Source: Planomonospora_B alba
GTDB lineage: Bacteria > Actinomycetota > Actinomycetes > Streptosporangiales > Streptosporangiaceae
DNA: 64,000 bases
NCBI RefSeq assembly: GCF_039534085.1
Contig: NZ_BAAAUT010000030.1
Coordinates: 1 to 64,000, forward strand
Direction: 5' to 3'
Shown here: positions 40,301 to 48,369 of the stretch, piece after piece
Layout: every line of letters starts with the position of its first letter
Numbering within the stretch: position 1 is the stretch's first letter
The notes under the pieces: generated by a model
The model's input: only the letters and a program-made list of their open reading frames with translations
Databases searched by the model: none
What the model was told of the DNA's origin: nothing
Translations under genes and position numbers: made by a program

Positions 40301-41215
40301 TCAGCTCAGATAGACCTGGAGCCCGTCGGCGAGCGCGGTGGCGATCCGCTTCCGGAAGGCGGCGCTCTTGAACTTCGCCGCGTCCGTGGCGTTGCGCATG
40401 TTCCCGCACTCGATGAAGACCTTCGGGACCGTGGACAGGTTCAGCCCGCCGAGGTCGTCGCGGAAGCTCAGCGCGTTGCTCCCGATGTAGGTCGAGTACG
40501 GCAGGCCGGTGCCGCTGCGGAAGGCCTTGCGGATGGCGCGGCCGAGCTTCTCGGAGTCGTCCACGACCGGGTCCACCGGCCCGCCGATGCGCTTCGGGAT
40601 GATCACGTGGAAGCCGCGGTCGGAGGCGCCGGCGCCGTCGGCGTGCACCGAGACGGCGGCGTCCGCCCGGAAGTCGTTGCCGATCTTCGCCCGCTCGGTG
40701 ATGCACGGGCCGACGCCGGTGTTGTTCGTGCGGGTCAGCTTCACCGTCGCGCCCCTGGACTCCAGGATCGCCTTCAGCCGCCGGGACACGTCCCAGGTGA
40801 AGGCCGCCTCGGCGTAGCCGTCATCGGTGGAGGTCCCGGTGGTGTCGCAGGCCTTCTTCTGGGTCAGGACGTCGACCTGCCGGTTGATCGCTGAGGGGTT
40901 GCGGTAGTTGTGCCCGTTGTGTCCCGGGTCGATGACCACCCGCTTGCCGCGCAGCGGCCGGGCCGCGGCGTCCGGCAGGGGAACGGCGGTGTCGGAGGTC
41001 GCGGTGGCGTCACCGCCGGAGGGCGTGCGGGGCCCGCCGGTGGGAGGCGTGGTGGCCGGGGCGGGATCGGCCGGCGTCGAGGCCTGCGGCCCGGCCGTGC
41101 CGGTGGCGGGACCGGGGGCCGCCGGGCCCGCCGTGCCGCCGTCGGGACCGCCGCCGCAGGCGGCGACGCCCAGACCGCACAGGACGAGGACCGCCGCGAG
41201 TGCTCTGCTGGTCAC
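40301..41215 (-). CDS. N-acetylmuramoyl-L-alanine amidase (Amidase_3), lipoprotein
   Basis: 304 residues from GTG 41215 with GAAGGGAAG upstream. A lipobox VAAC places the lipidated Cys at residue 20 (VLCGLGVAACGGG), then about 70 Pro/Thr/Ala-rich residues form a tether. The amidase_3 domain has the zinc ligands in VVIDPGHNGHN, the Glu of YAEAAFTWDVS, His in VSVHADGAG and the catalytic Glu in VFIECGNMRNATDA. It cuts the amide bond between MurNAc and the stem peptide at the outer face of the membrane, for septal splitting or turnover. Confidence 0.92.
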   Translation of the reverse strand: MTSRALAAVLVLCGLGVAACGGGPDGGTAGPAAPGPATGTAGPQASTPADPAPATTPPTGGPRTPSGGDATATSDTAVPLPDAAARPLRGKRVVIDPGHNGHNYRNPSAINRQVDVLTQKKACDTTGTSTDDGYAEAAFTWDVSRRLKAILESRGATVKLTRTNNTGVGPCITERAKIGNDFRADAAVSVHADGAGASDRGFHVIIPKRIGGPVDPVVDDSEKLGRAIRKAFRSGTGLPYSTYIGSNALSFRDDLGGLNLSTVPKVFIECGNMRNATDAAKFKSAAFRKRIATALADGLQVYLS

Positions 41216-41333
41216 GTTCTTCCCTTCGCGTGGACCGTCGGTCACCCAACCTACGCGGCCCGGCCCGCTGATCGTTCCCGCGGCCGGCGCCGGGCGTACC
41301 GCCGTCACCGGCCGTGACGCCGCCGGACGCGCG

Positions 41334-41594
41334 TCACCAGGCGTGGTCGCCGCTCCGGTGCCGCTGCAGGAGCGCGGCGAGCTCCTGGGCCTCCTCGGCG
41401 TCCACGCCGAGGACCACCCGAGGGCGCCCCCAGGGATGGTCGATCGAATGGGCGACATAGCTGGCCACGGAGCCGGCTCCGGACTCCGCTCCGAGATCCG
41501 TGCCGCGGCCGCGGGCGGTCCGCCACTGTGCCCAGGCCCGCTCCAGCTCGGAGGCGGCGCGCTGGGCGCATGACACCAGTTCTGGATCACGCAT
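41334..41594 (-). CDS. Hypothetical small protein
   Basis: 86 residues (MRDPELVSCAQRAASELERAW...). A strong ribosome site (AAGGGGGG) lies six bases before the ATG, which supports the gene. Mostly helical, with a conserved-looking WGRPRVVLGVDAEEAQELAALL segment. No family recognised. It lies between the amidase and LacI genes on the same strand. Confidence 0.65.
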   Translation of the reverse strand: MRDPELVSCAQRAASELERAWAQWRTARGRGTDLGAESGAGSVASYVAHSIDHPWGRPRVVLGVDAEEAQELAALLQRHRSGDHAW

Positions 41595-41706
41595 AGTTAC
41601 CCCCCTTGTCACCGCCAGAGTCAACACCAGGCACTCGCGGCGGCCTCGGGGGTTTGCCCAGCCTTGGCACCCGCCTGGATGTGGGGTGACCCTCCAGGCG
41701 GGCGGC

Positions 41707-42789
41707 TCACCCGCGCGCGGGGCCGGTGCTGCGCCGTACCACGAGCTCCGGGGTGACCTGGCGCAGGCGGGAGGCCTTGCGGGGGTTGCCGATCCGGTCG
41801 CTGAGCAGTGCGGCGGCGGAGCGGCCCATGGCACGGCGGGGCTGGTCGACGGTGGTCAGCGAGATCGCGGGCACGCCCGCCAGGTGGGTGTTGTCGTAGC
41901 CGACCACGGACAGGTCCTCGGGCACCCGCAGACCGAGCTCGGCGGCGGCGGCGAGCACGCCCATCGCCACCATGTCGTTGGAGGCGAAGATCGCGGTGGG
42001 CCGGGGGTCGCGGGTCAGCAGGCTCCGCGCCGCGCGCGCACCGCCCTCCTCGGTGGGCTCGCCCTGCTCCACCATGATGTACGGCGCCAGCGCGTGCCTG
42101 CGCATCGCCACCAGGTAGCCCTCGCACCGGAAGCGGCCGCAGGAGCGGGTGCCCTCGATGTGGGCGATCCGGCGGTGGCCGAGCCCCACCAGGTGGTCGA
42201 CGGCGAGGCGGGCGCCGAGCTGGTCGTCGTCCACGACGGCGTCCACGCCGTCGATCTCGATGTCGCGCTCGCCCACCACGACCATGGGCGTGTAGCCGGT
42301 GGCCTCGATCAGCGTCTCGCTGGTGGGCGGGATGCCGAGGAGGACGAGGCCGTCCACCCGGAGCTCCAGGAAGGCCTCGACGGCCTCGTCCTCGAAGGCG
42401 GGGTCCCACTGGCTGTTGCCGATGAGCAGCCGCAGCCCGTCGCCGTGCAGGCTCTCCTGCAGGCCGTCCAGGAACTCGGCGTAGAAGGGGTTGTGCAGGT
42501 CGGCGACGAGCGCCCCGACCAGGTGGGTGCGGCCCTCGACCAGGCTCCGTGCGACCGCGTTGGGACGGTAGCCGAGCTCCCTGGCGGCCTGTAGCACGGC
42601 CTGCCGGCGGTGCTCGCTGACGTGCGGTGATCCGCGCAGCACGAGCGAGACCAGCGATTTGGAGACACCGGCCCGCTCGGCCACGTTGCGGATCGTGGGT
42701 CGTGGGCGCGGTCCGCCGCCGTCGGGCGGGACGGCCGCGGTGAGCTCGCGGGTGCGGGCGGCGGTGGTGTCGACCGGTGGTCCTGACAT
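41707..42789 (-). CDS. LacI-family transcriptional regulator
   Basis: 360 residues, ATG 42789 with GGGGGAG upstream. The LacI HTH is at about residues 31-77 (PTIRNVAERAGVSKSLVSLVLRGSPHVSEHRRQAVLQAARELGYRPNAVARSL), followed by the periplasmic-binding-like core: LVGALVADLHNPFY, DGLVLLGIPP, PTAIFASNDMVAMG, VPEDLSVVGYDNTHLA, LTTVDQPRRAMG. The effector is a sugar-like ligand of unknown identity. A CGATCG-centred near-palindrome around 42858 in the divergent promoter (151 bases to the TetR gene) is a candidate operator. Confidence 0.93.
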   Translation of the reverse strand: MSGPPVDTTAARTRELTAAVPPDGGGPRPRPTIRNVAERAGVSKSLVSLVLRGSPHVSEHRRQAVLQAARELGYRPNAVARSLVEGRTHLVGALVADLHNPFYAEFLDGLQESLHGDGLRLLIGNSQWDPAFEDEAVEAFLELRVDGLVLLGIPPTSETLIEATGYTPMVVVGERDIEIDGVDAVVDDDQLGARLAVDHLVGLGHRRIAHIEGTRSCGRFRCEGYLVAMRRHALAPYIMVEQGEPTEEGGARAARSLLTRDPRPTAIFASNDMVAMGVLAAAAELGLRVPEDLSVVGYDNTHLAGVPAISLTTVDQPRRAMGRSAAALLSDRIGNPRKASRLRQVTPELVVRRSTGPARG

Positions 42790-42940
42790 GGCTCTCCCCC
42801 GGAATGGTGGGTGGGCACCTGTTCGAGGGTGTCCGGATGCCCTCTCACTCAAAACGATCGAGTTCCGGATGGGGTACGGCTTTTCCCGCGACAGGGTTCC
42901 GATCTCGGCGCCGGGGCCGTCCGGTGGCGACTTCGGTAGT

Positions 42941-43633
42941 GTGCGCACTGTGGGTTCGAGATCCGGGGCGGCCAGGCAGGAGAAGAGCGGCGGAGCGCGG
43001 CCGGCGCGGCGCAGGCTCAGTGTGGACCGGCGCCGCGAGGAGCTCATGGCCGCGGCGCTGGAGCTGTTCAGCAGACGTGACGCCGAGGACGTCTCCATCG
43101 ACGACGTGGCCTCGGCCGCCGGGGCGTCGAGGGCGCTGGTCTACCACTACTTCGGCGGCAAGCAGGAGCTCTACGTCGCCGCGCTGAAGAGCGCCGCCGC
43201 GCAGCTGGAGGCGCGGCTGAAGCCCCAGGGGAACGGCCGTCCGCTGGACGAGCTGGCCCTGGGACTCGGGCGTTACTTCGACTTCGTCGAGGAGCACGCG
43301 GCGGGGTTCGCGGCGCTGCTCAAAGGCGGTCCGGCCAACCGCAGCGGTGAGATCGGTGAGATCGTCGACAGCGTCAGGCACCGGTTGCTCCGCCTCATCA
43401 TGCGGCAGATGCGGGTCGAGGAGCCGGGTCCCGCCCTCCGCATCACGCTGCGCTCGTGGATCGCCTCCGTCGAGACGGCCGGCCTCGACTGGCTGGAGCA
43501 CCGGGACATCGAGCGGCCCACGCTGGAGCGCATGCTGGTCGACCACATGGTCGCGCTCCTCGGGGTGGCTGCGAACCACGATCCCCAGGTCGACGAGATC
43601 CTCAAGGAGCTCGTCCGCGACCAGCTGCTCTAG
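42941..43633 (+). CDS. TetR/AcrR-family transcriptional regulator
   Basis: 230 residues from GTG 42941 (GTG 42950 also possible; longer upstream frame rejected). HTH at about residues 28-72: RREELMAAALELFSRRDAEDVSIDDVASAAGASRALVYHYFGGKQELYVAAL. The C-terminal helical domain (FDFVEEHAAGFAALLKGGPANRSGEIGEIVDSVRHRLL) resembles the TetR C33-type family. It is divergent from the LacI gene, so each may affect the other. Ligand and targets unknown. Confidence 0.92.
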   Translation: MRTVGSRSGAARQEKSGGARPARRRLSVDRRREELMAAALELFSRRDAEDVSIDDVASAAGASRALVYHYFGGKQELYVAALKSAAAQLEARLKPQGNGRPLDELALGLGRYFDFVEEHAAGFAALLKGGPANRSGEIGEIVDSVRHRLLRLIMRQMRVEEPGPALRITLRSWIASVETAGLDWLEHRDIERPTLERMLVDHMVALLGVAANHDPQVDEILKELVRDQLL

Positions 43634-43800
43634 CCGGGCCCGGGCCGGAACGGGGCCGCGCGGGTGAAGACGGCCGCGGGCGGCAGGTGGGGCGGCGCCG
43701 GGCGGGCGGCACCGCCTCCCACAGAGCCTGTACGGTCCACACGCCCACCCCCCGGTGAGCGCGCGTCTGATCCCCCGCGGGTCCGGACGATGTCCCCGTC

Positions 43801-44004
43801 CTACTCGGAGCGCTGCTGCGGAATCCCCGCGAGCAGCGCGCGGACCTCGGTCTCCCGGTAGCGGCGGTGCCCACCCAGGGTGCGGATGGACGTCAACTTG
43901 CCCGCCTTCGCCCACCGGGTCACGGTCTTGGGGTCGACGCGGAACATGGTTGCGACCTCCGCTGGGGTGAGCAGCGGCTCGGCCTCAGGTGTACGAGCTG
44001 ACAT
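43801..44004 (-). CDS. bldC: BldC developmental regulator (MerR-like DNA-binding protein)
   Basis: 67 residues. The sequence EPLLTPAEVATMFRVDPKTVTRWAKAGKLTSIRTLGGHRRYRETEVRALLAGIPQQ is, as I recall it, nearly that of Streptomyces BldC: a winged-helix MerR-type DNA-binding domain with no effector domain. BldC binds direct repeats cooperatively in head-to-tail oligomers and delays entry into development. The neighbours (hypothetical, valine dehydrogenase, DUF3073, purM, purF) match the Streptomyces order, which supports orthology. The upstream 320 bases hold its promoter. Confidence 0.97.
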   Translation of the reverse strand: MSARTPEAEPLLTPAEVATMFRVDPKTVTRWAKAGKLTSIRTLGGHRRYRETEVRALLAGIPQQRSE

Positions 44005-44324
44005 TTGTGCGGCCTCTCCTCCGTGTGGACCGACGACAGCGATCCTGCGACTTGACGCTTGTCACGGATGTCCCCCTATGGCCCCTTGCGTGCGGCTGTT
44101 AGGACCATATGCGGCATCACCCGATGTGACCATACAGCCACACAGAGCGATTGGCGAGCCTTTAGGGCGACTCATCTCTCTTGTGTATGTGGTGCAGTCA
44201 CGCTCGGTGATTCTAGCGACACGATTCGTGGTATCGCAGTGAAAACGGCAAACTACTCAGTTCGCAGATGCATCGCCGGACGTTGACAGCCTCACTTATG
44301 CAGGTCAGAGGGGTGATATGCGAC
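44005..44324. promoter_or_regulatory. Long, relatively AT-rich leader/promoter region of bldC
   Basis: 320 bases with no gene, noticeably less GC-rich than the surroundings. The bldC transcript must start here and run leftward; GGAGGAG lies about 12 bases before the bldC ATG. Short frames inside it have no coding character. The gene at 44325 ends at the right border. Confidence 0.5.
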
Positions 44325-45182
44325 TCAGTTTGCTGATTCGAGAAGTTGTATTGACCTCCAACGGGCGATGACCCGCCGGTACATGGCGGCGGCCAGCTCC
44401 TCCTCACCGGTGTCCAGGCCCGTCAGGGCGGCGGCCAGCTCGGCCACCGACTGGTCGGTGCGGAGCTCCTCGTCGTCCATGAGGTGGACGATGCCGCCGT
44501 AGTCCAGCTCCACCAGCGAGTGCGGGTGGAACTCCTCCAGCCAGCGGGCGACGTCCTCCACCTCCTCGGTGATGTCGATCCCGCCCACCCGCCTGCGGAT
44601 GATCTGCAGCGCGCGGGCGACGCGGCGGCGGGCGTGCGCCATGGAGGTGACGTAGATCAGGTTGCGGGTGGTGGTCGTGCCCCCCGCCCCCGCCTCGCCG
44701 TCGAGGGCCAGCCAGCGCTCCCCGCCGTCGAAGGGCAGGAACCACGGCGCCGGGATGTGCCAGGTGGAGGTGCGGATGTGGGTGCGCAGGGCGGCCGAGC
44801 CGGCGCGCCGCTTGAACCGGTCGAAGTCGTCGGCGGTCTGCTCGGCGATCGACGGCGGCACGAACCGCTCCATCAGGACGCGCGGCGTCGTGCCCCGCAG
44901 GCGGGAGAAGGCCAGCCAGGAACGCAGCCGGCTCTGCCAGGGGCAGACGTAGAGCACGTCGTCCACGCGCCTCAGGTAGGCGTCGGGACTCTCGTGGACG
45001 GGAGCGGGGGCGGGCGGGATCCCTACCAGGCGCGCGACGGCCTCGCCGTGCTCGGCGTGGAGCGCGCCGGCCCGCCGGGGCCGGTCGGGCGCCTGCGCGT
45101 AGGCCCGCCACGAGACCTGTTCGGAGGGACTGAACGCGGTCAGAGGTTCATAGACGCGGAGGTACGCGGCATAGGGCAGCAC
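44325..45182 (-). CDS. Conserved hypothetical protein between bldC and vdh
   Basis: 285 residues from GTG 45182 (MLPYAAYLRVYEPLTAFSPSE), the start I recall for homologues; a GTG at 45236 would add 18 residues and the longer Pro-rich extension is rejected. It contains LYVCPWQSRLRSWLAFSRL, WHIPAPWFLPFDGGERWLAL, TRNLIYVTSMAHARRRVARALQIIRR and a C-terminal acidic stretch. No known domain or membrane segment. It keeps this place beside bldC in Streptomyces, which argues for a conserved but unknown role. Confidence 0.82.
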   Translation of the reverse strand: MLPYAAYLRVYEPLTAFSPSEQVSWRAYAQAPDRPRRAGALHAEHGEAVARLVGIPPAPAPVHESPDAYLRRVDDVLYVCPWQSRLRSWLAFSRLRGTTPRVLMERFVPPSIAEQTADDFDRFKRRAGSAALRTHIRTSTWHIPAPWFLPFDGGERWLALDGEAGAGGTTTTRNLIYVTSMAHARRRVARALQIIRRRVGGIDITEEVEDVARWLEEFHPHSLVELDYGGIVHLMDDEELRTDQSVAELAAALTGLDTGEEELAAAMYRRVIARWRSIQLLESAN

Positions 45183-45501
45183 GTTCGCATCGTGCCATGA
45201 AGGACCTGCCGTTGTCCGGTATCGGTCGGTGACCACCGCGGAAAACCGGCCCCGCCGTGCCCGGGGGCGGGCCTTTCGGAGACGGGGGGGCGGTGGGGAC
45301 GGCGGAGGCGGGGGCGGCGCTGGGGGATGCCGCGACGGACACCGGGGAGGCGGCGGGCGGGAACGGGGGAGGGCACGGGGAACGACTGTCCCGGCAGGTG
45401 AGAGGGGCGGGATTCGGCTCGTCACGCCGGGGGGTTGTGGCTACGCTGAGGGTGATCTCCGCCGCAACGGAGCGGCGGACCGGACGACGGGAGTCACCAC
45501 C

Positions 45502-46605
45502 GTGACGGACGTCTTCGGGCTCTCCCACAAGGACAGCAGCCCAGCAAGCGGCCAGGCCAGGCACGAGCAGGTCGTCTTCTGCTCCGACGAGCGCAGCGGC
45601 CTCCACGCGATCATCGCGGTCTACAACACCGCCCTGGGCCCGGCCCTGGGCGGGACCCGGTTCTATCCCTACGGCAGCGAGCAGGACGCCCTGGCGGACG
45701 TGCTCAACCTCTCGCGGGCGATGGCCTACAAGAACGCCCTGGCCGGCCTCGACCTCGGCGGCGGCAAGGCCGTCATCATCGGCGACCCGGACAGGGACAA
45801 GAACGAGGCGATGCTGCGGGCGTACGGAAGGTTCGTCCACTCGCTGGGCGGGCGCTACCTCACCGCGTGCGACGTCGGCACCTACAGCGAGGACATGGAC
45901 GTCATCGCGCGCGAGACCCCCTACGTCACGGGCCGGACCCTCGCCCAGGGCGGCGCCGGCGACTCATCCATCCTGACCGCCTTCGGCGTGTTCCAGGGCA
46001 TGCGGGCCGCCGCCGAGCACGTCTTCGGCACGCCCTCGCTGCGCGGCCGGCGGGTCGGGGTCGAGGGCGTGGGCAAGGTGGGCCACCGGCTGGTGGACCA
46101 CCTCGTCGAGGACGGCGCGGAGGTGGTGGTCTGCGACGTCAGCGAGCAGGCCGTCGAGCGGGTGCGCGGACGGCACCCCCAGGTCGAGGTCGTCGCCGAC
46201 CAGGCCGCCCTCACCGCGGCCGACATCGACGTCTACGCGCCGTGCGCGCTGGGCGGGGCGCTGGACGACCAGACGGTCGCCCGGCTGCGGGCCTCGATCG
46301 TCTGCGGCGGCGCCAACAACCAGCTCGCCCACCCCGGGGTGGAGAAGCAGCTCGCCGACCGCGGGATCCTGTACGCGCCCGACTACGTCGTCAACTCCGG
46401 CGGAGTGATCCAGGTCGCCGACGAGATCGGCGGGTTCGACATGGACCGGGCGCGGGCAAAGGCGGAGAAGATCTACGCCACGACCCTCAAGATTTTCACC
46501 ACGGCGGCTGAGGACGGCGTCCCGCCGGCTGTCGCAGCAGATAGGCTTGCCGAGCGCAGAATGTCGGAAGTCGGGCGGATTAGGGGCATTTGGCTAGGTC
46601 GCTAG
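45502..46605 (+). CDS. vdh: Valine/leucine/phenylalanine dehydrogenase family enzyme, probably valine dehydrogenase
   Basis: 367 residues from GTG 45502. The N-terminal Glu/Leu/Phe/Val dehydrogenase domain has LGGTRFYPYGSEQDALADVLNLSRAMAYKNALAGLDLGGGKAVI, with the catalytic Lys after GLDLGGG. The NAD domain begins VGVEGVGKVGHRLVDHL (about residues 180-196), and CGGANNQLAHP and APDYVVNSGGVI follow. It deaminates branched-chain amino acids to 2-oxoacids, feeding polyketide and branched fatty acid precursors. Position beside bldC and DUF3073 matches the Streptomyces vdh gene. Leucine or phenylalanine specificity cannot be excluded by eye. Confidence 0.92.
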   Translation: MTDVFGLSHKDSSPASGQARHEQVVFCSDERSGLHAIIAVYNTALGPALGGTRFYPYGSEQDALADVLNLSRAMAYKNALAGLDLGGGKAVIIGDPDRDKNEAMLRAYGRFVHSLGGRYLTACDVGTYSEDMDVIARETPYVTGRTLAQGGAGDSSILTAFGVFQGMRAAAEHVFGTPSLRGRRVGVEGVGKVGHRLVDHLVEDGAEVVVCDVSEQAVERVRGRHPQVEVVADQAALTAADIDVYAPCALGGALDDQTVARLRASIVCGGANNQLAHPGVEKQLADRGILYAPDYVVNSGGVIQVADEIGGFDMDRARAKAEKIYATTLKIFTTAAEDGVPPAVAADRLAERRMSEVGRIRGIWLGR

Positions 46606-46754
46606 CCCATCATGCCCCTGCGGCGTACCGAGGCGGGCGCAAAACAGGTACGGTTGTAGTCGAACGAGAACTGACGCCTCAGTCAGGTGGTGTCAGTGCG
46701 TGGTGCGTTAGCGACGAGGGGTCGGGCACGACCCCACACGAGGGGGTCGAGCCA

Positions 46755-46985
46755 ATGGGGCGCGGCCGAGCAAAGGCCAAGCAGGTCAAGGTTGCTCGCC
46801 AGCTGAAGTACAACAGCGGTGGCACTGATCTTGAGCGTCTTCGCAACGAGCTCGGAGTCAACGACTCCGTCCACAAGAACGACGCTGACGACTCCTACGA
46901 TGATCTCGCGGATCGGTACGCCGATTACGCCGATGACTTCGACTCCGGAGACGACCGGGACGGCGGCACGTCCAGCCCCCGGTAG
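46755..46985 (+). CDS. DUF3073 family protein
   Basis: 76 residues starting MGRGRAKAKQVKVARQLKYNSGGTDL, the defining start of DUF3073, then an acidic tail (DDSYDDLADRYADYADDFDSGDD). The basic head and acidic tail suggest nucleic-acid or protein binding, but its role is unknown. GAGGGGGTCGAG precedes the ATG. It is nearly universal in actinobacteria beside purM, as here. Confidence 0.92.
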   Translation: MGRGRAKAKQVKVARQLKYNSGGTDLERLRNELGVNDSVHKNDADDSYDDLADRYADYADDFDSGDDRDGGTSSPR

Positions 46986-47010
46986 GCGGTATTCACCTTG
47001 AGTGAGGGCA

Positions 47011-47043
47011 GAACGCCCGGTGGGTTTCGGCCACCGGGCGTTC
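47011..47043. terminator. Strong bidirectional terminator
   Basis: A perfect 13-pair stem (GAACGCCCGGTGG / CCACCGGGCGTTC) with a 7-base loop lies 26 bases after the DUF3073 stop, between convergent DUF3073 and purM transcripts. It is followed by TTCTG only, so it relies on the stem. Confidence 0.8.
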
Positions 47044-47288
47044 TGACCGTGCGCCCCGTCTCCTCCGGCGCTCCGGAACCCGGAGCGCCTGCGGTCGTTC
47101 CCCGGGACTCCTCGCCCCCGCGCGGGCAGCGGCGAGCGCCGACGGCTCCGGCCGTGGAGGGGGGCTGAGCCGTCGGGGACCCGCCGCCGTGGAGAGGGCG
47201 CGATGACGGTCGTCCGGTGACGTCCCCGTCCCGCGCCCCCTCTCCGGCCCGCGAGGCGGGAGGGGAGAAGGGGCGCGGGCGCAGGGGC

Positions 47289-48314
47289 TTAGCGGTAGCG
47301 CGCCCGGCCGGTGCCCGGCACGATCTCGCCGAGGACCCAGGCGGGCAGGTTCCGCTCCTCGAGCAGGGCCAGAGCCGGGCCGACCGCGTCCGCGGGGACG
47401 ATCGCCGCCATGCCCACGCCCAGGTTGAAGGTGCGGTCCATGTCGGCCTGCGCGACCCCGCCGTGGCCGGCGAGCACCTCGAAGACGGCGGGCGGGGTCC
47501 ACGACGACCGGTCCAGCACCGCGTCCAGCCCCGGCGGGAGCGAGCGGGACAGGTTGCCCTCCAGGCCGCCGCCGGTGATGTGGGCGTAGGCGTGGACCTC
47601 GACGGTGCGGGCCAGCGCCAGGCAGTCGAGGGCGTAGATCCGGGTCGGCTCCAGCAGCTCCTCGCCCAGCGTCCGGCCGAACTCGGGGACCTCCTGCTCC
47701 AGCGAGAGCCCGGCGGTCTTGATGATGTGCCGGACCAGCGAGTAGCCGTTGGAGTGCACGCCGGAGGAGGCCAGCGCGAGCACCGCGTCGCCTTCGCGGA
47801 CCCGGTGCGCCCCCAGCATGTCGTCCGCCTCGACCACTCCGGTGGCCGCGCCCGCCAGGTCGTACTCGTCGGCGCCCATGGCGCCCGGGTGCTCGGCGGT
47901 CTCGCCGCCGACCAGCGCGGTGCCGGCCAGGCGGCAGCCCTCGGCGACCCCGCCGACGATCTCGGCGATCCGCTCGGGGACGACCTTGCCGCAGGCGATG
48001 TAGTCGGTCATGAACAGCGGCTCGGCGCCGCAGACCACCAGGTCGTCCACGACCATGCCGACCAGGTCGACGCCGATCGTGTCGTGCTTGCCCAGCGCCT
48101 GCGCGAGCATGACCTTGGTCCCGACCCCGTCGGTCGAGGTGGTCAGCAGCGGCCGCTTGTAGGTCAGCAGCGCCGAGGCGTCGAACAGCCCGGCGAAGCC
48201 GCTGGCGTCGTCGACCACCTCCGGCCGGCGCGCCCGCGCGACCTTCGCCTTCATCAGCTCGACGGCGCGCTCACCCGCGTCGATGTCCACTCCGGCGGCT
48301 GCGTAGCTGGTCAT
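47289..48314 (-). CDS. purM: Phosphoribosylformylglycinamidine cyclo-ligase
   Basis: 341 residues. Typical PurM sequence: SYAAAGVDIDAGERAVELMK at the start, then LLTTSTDGVGTKVMLAQAL, IGVDLVGMVVDDLVVCGAEPLFMTDY, GGETAEHPGAM, ASSGVHSNGYSLVR, AHITGGGLEGNLSR and FNLGVGMAAIV. It closes the imidazole ring to give AIR with ATP, step five of purine synthesis. It follows purF by 55 bases on the same strand, so the two form an operon. Confidence 0.97.
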   Translation of the reverse strand: MTSYAAAGVDIDAGERAVELMKAKVARARRPEVVDDASGFAGLFDASALLTYKRPLLTTSTDGVGTKVMLAQALGKHDTIGVDLVGMVVDDLVVCGAEPLFMTDYIACGKVVPERIAEIVGGVAEGCRLAGTALVGGETAEHPGAMGADEYDLAGAATGVVEADDMLGAHRVREGDAVLALASSGVHSNGYSLVRHIIKTAGLSLEQEVPEFGRTLGEELLEPTRIYALDCLALARTVEVHAYAHITGGGLEGNLSRSLPPGLDAVLDRSSWTPPAVFEVLAGHGGVAQADMDRTFNLGVGMAAIVPADAVGPALALLEERNLPAWVLGEIVPGTGRARYR

Positions 48315-48369
48315 ACGGCCTCCTCCGTCGGTCGTACGACCTCGGTGCTGTGCCTGTCGGCCCGCTCGC

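Noticed and set aside
44059..44286. Small frames in the bldC upstream region
   Set aside because: No ribosome site, odd composition and position within an obvious promoter region.
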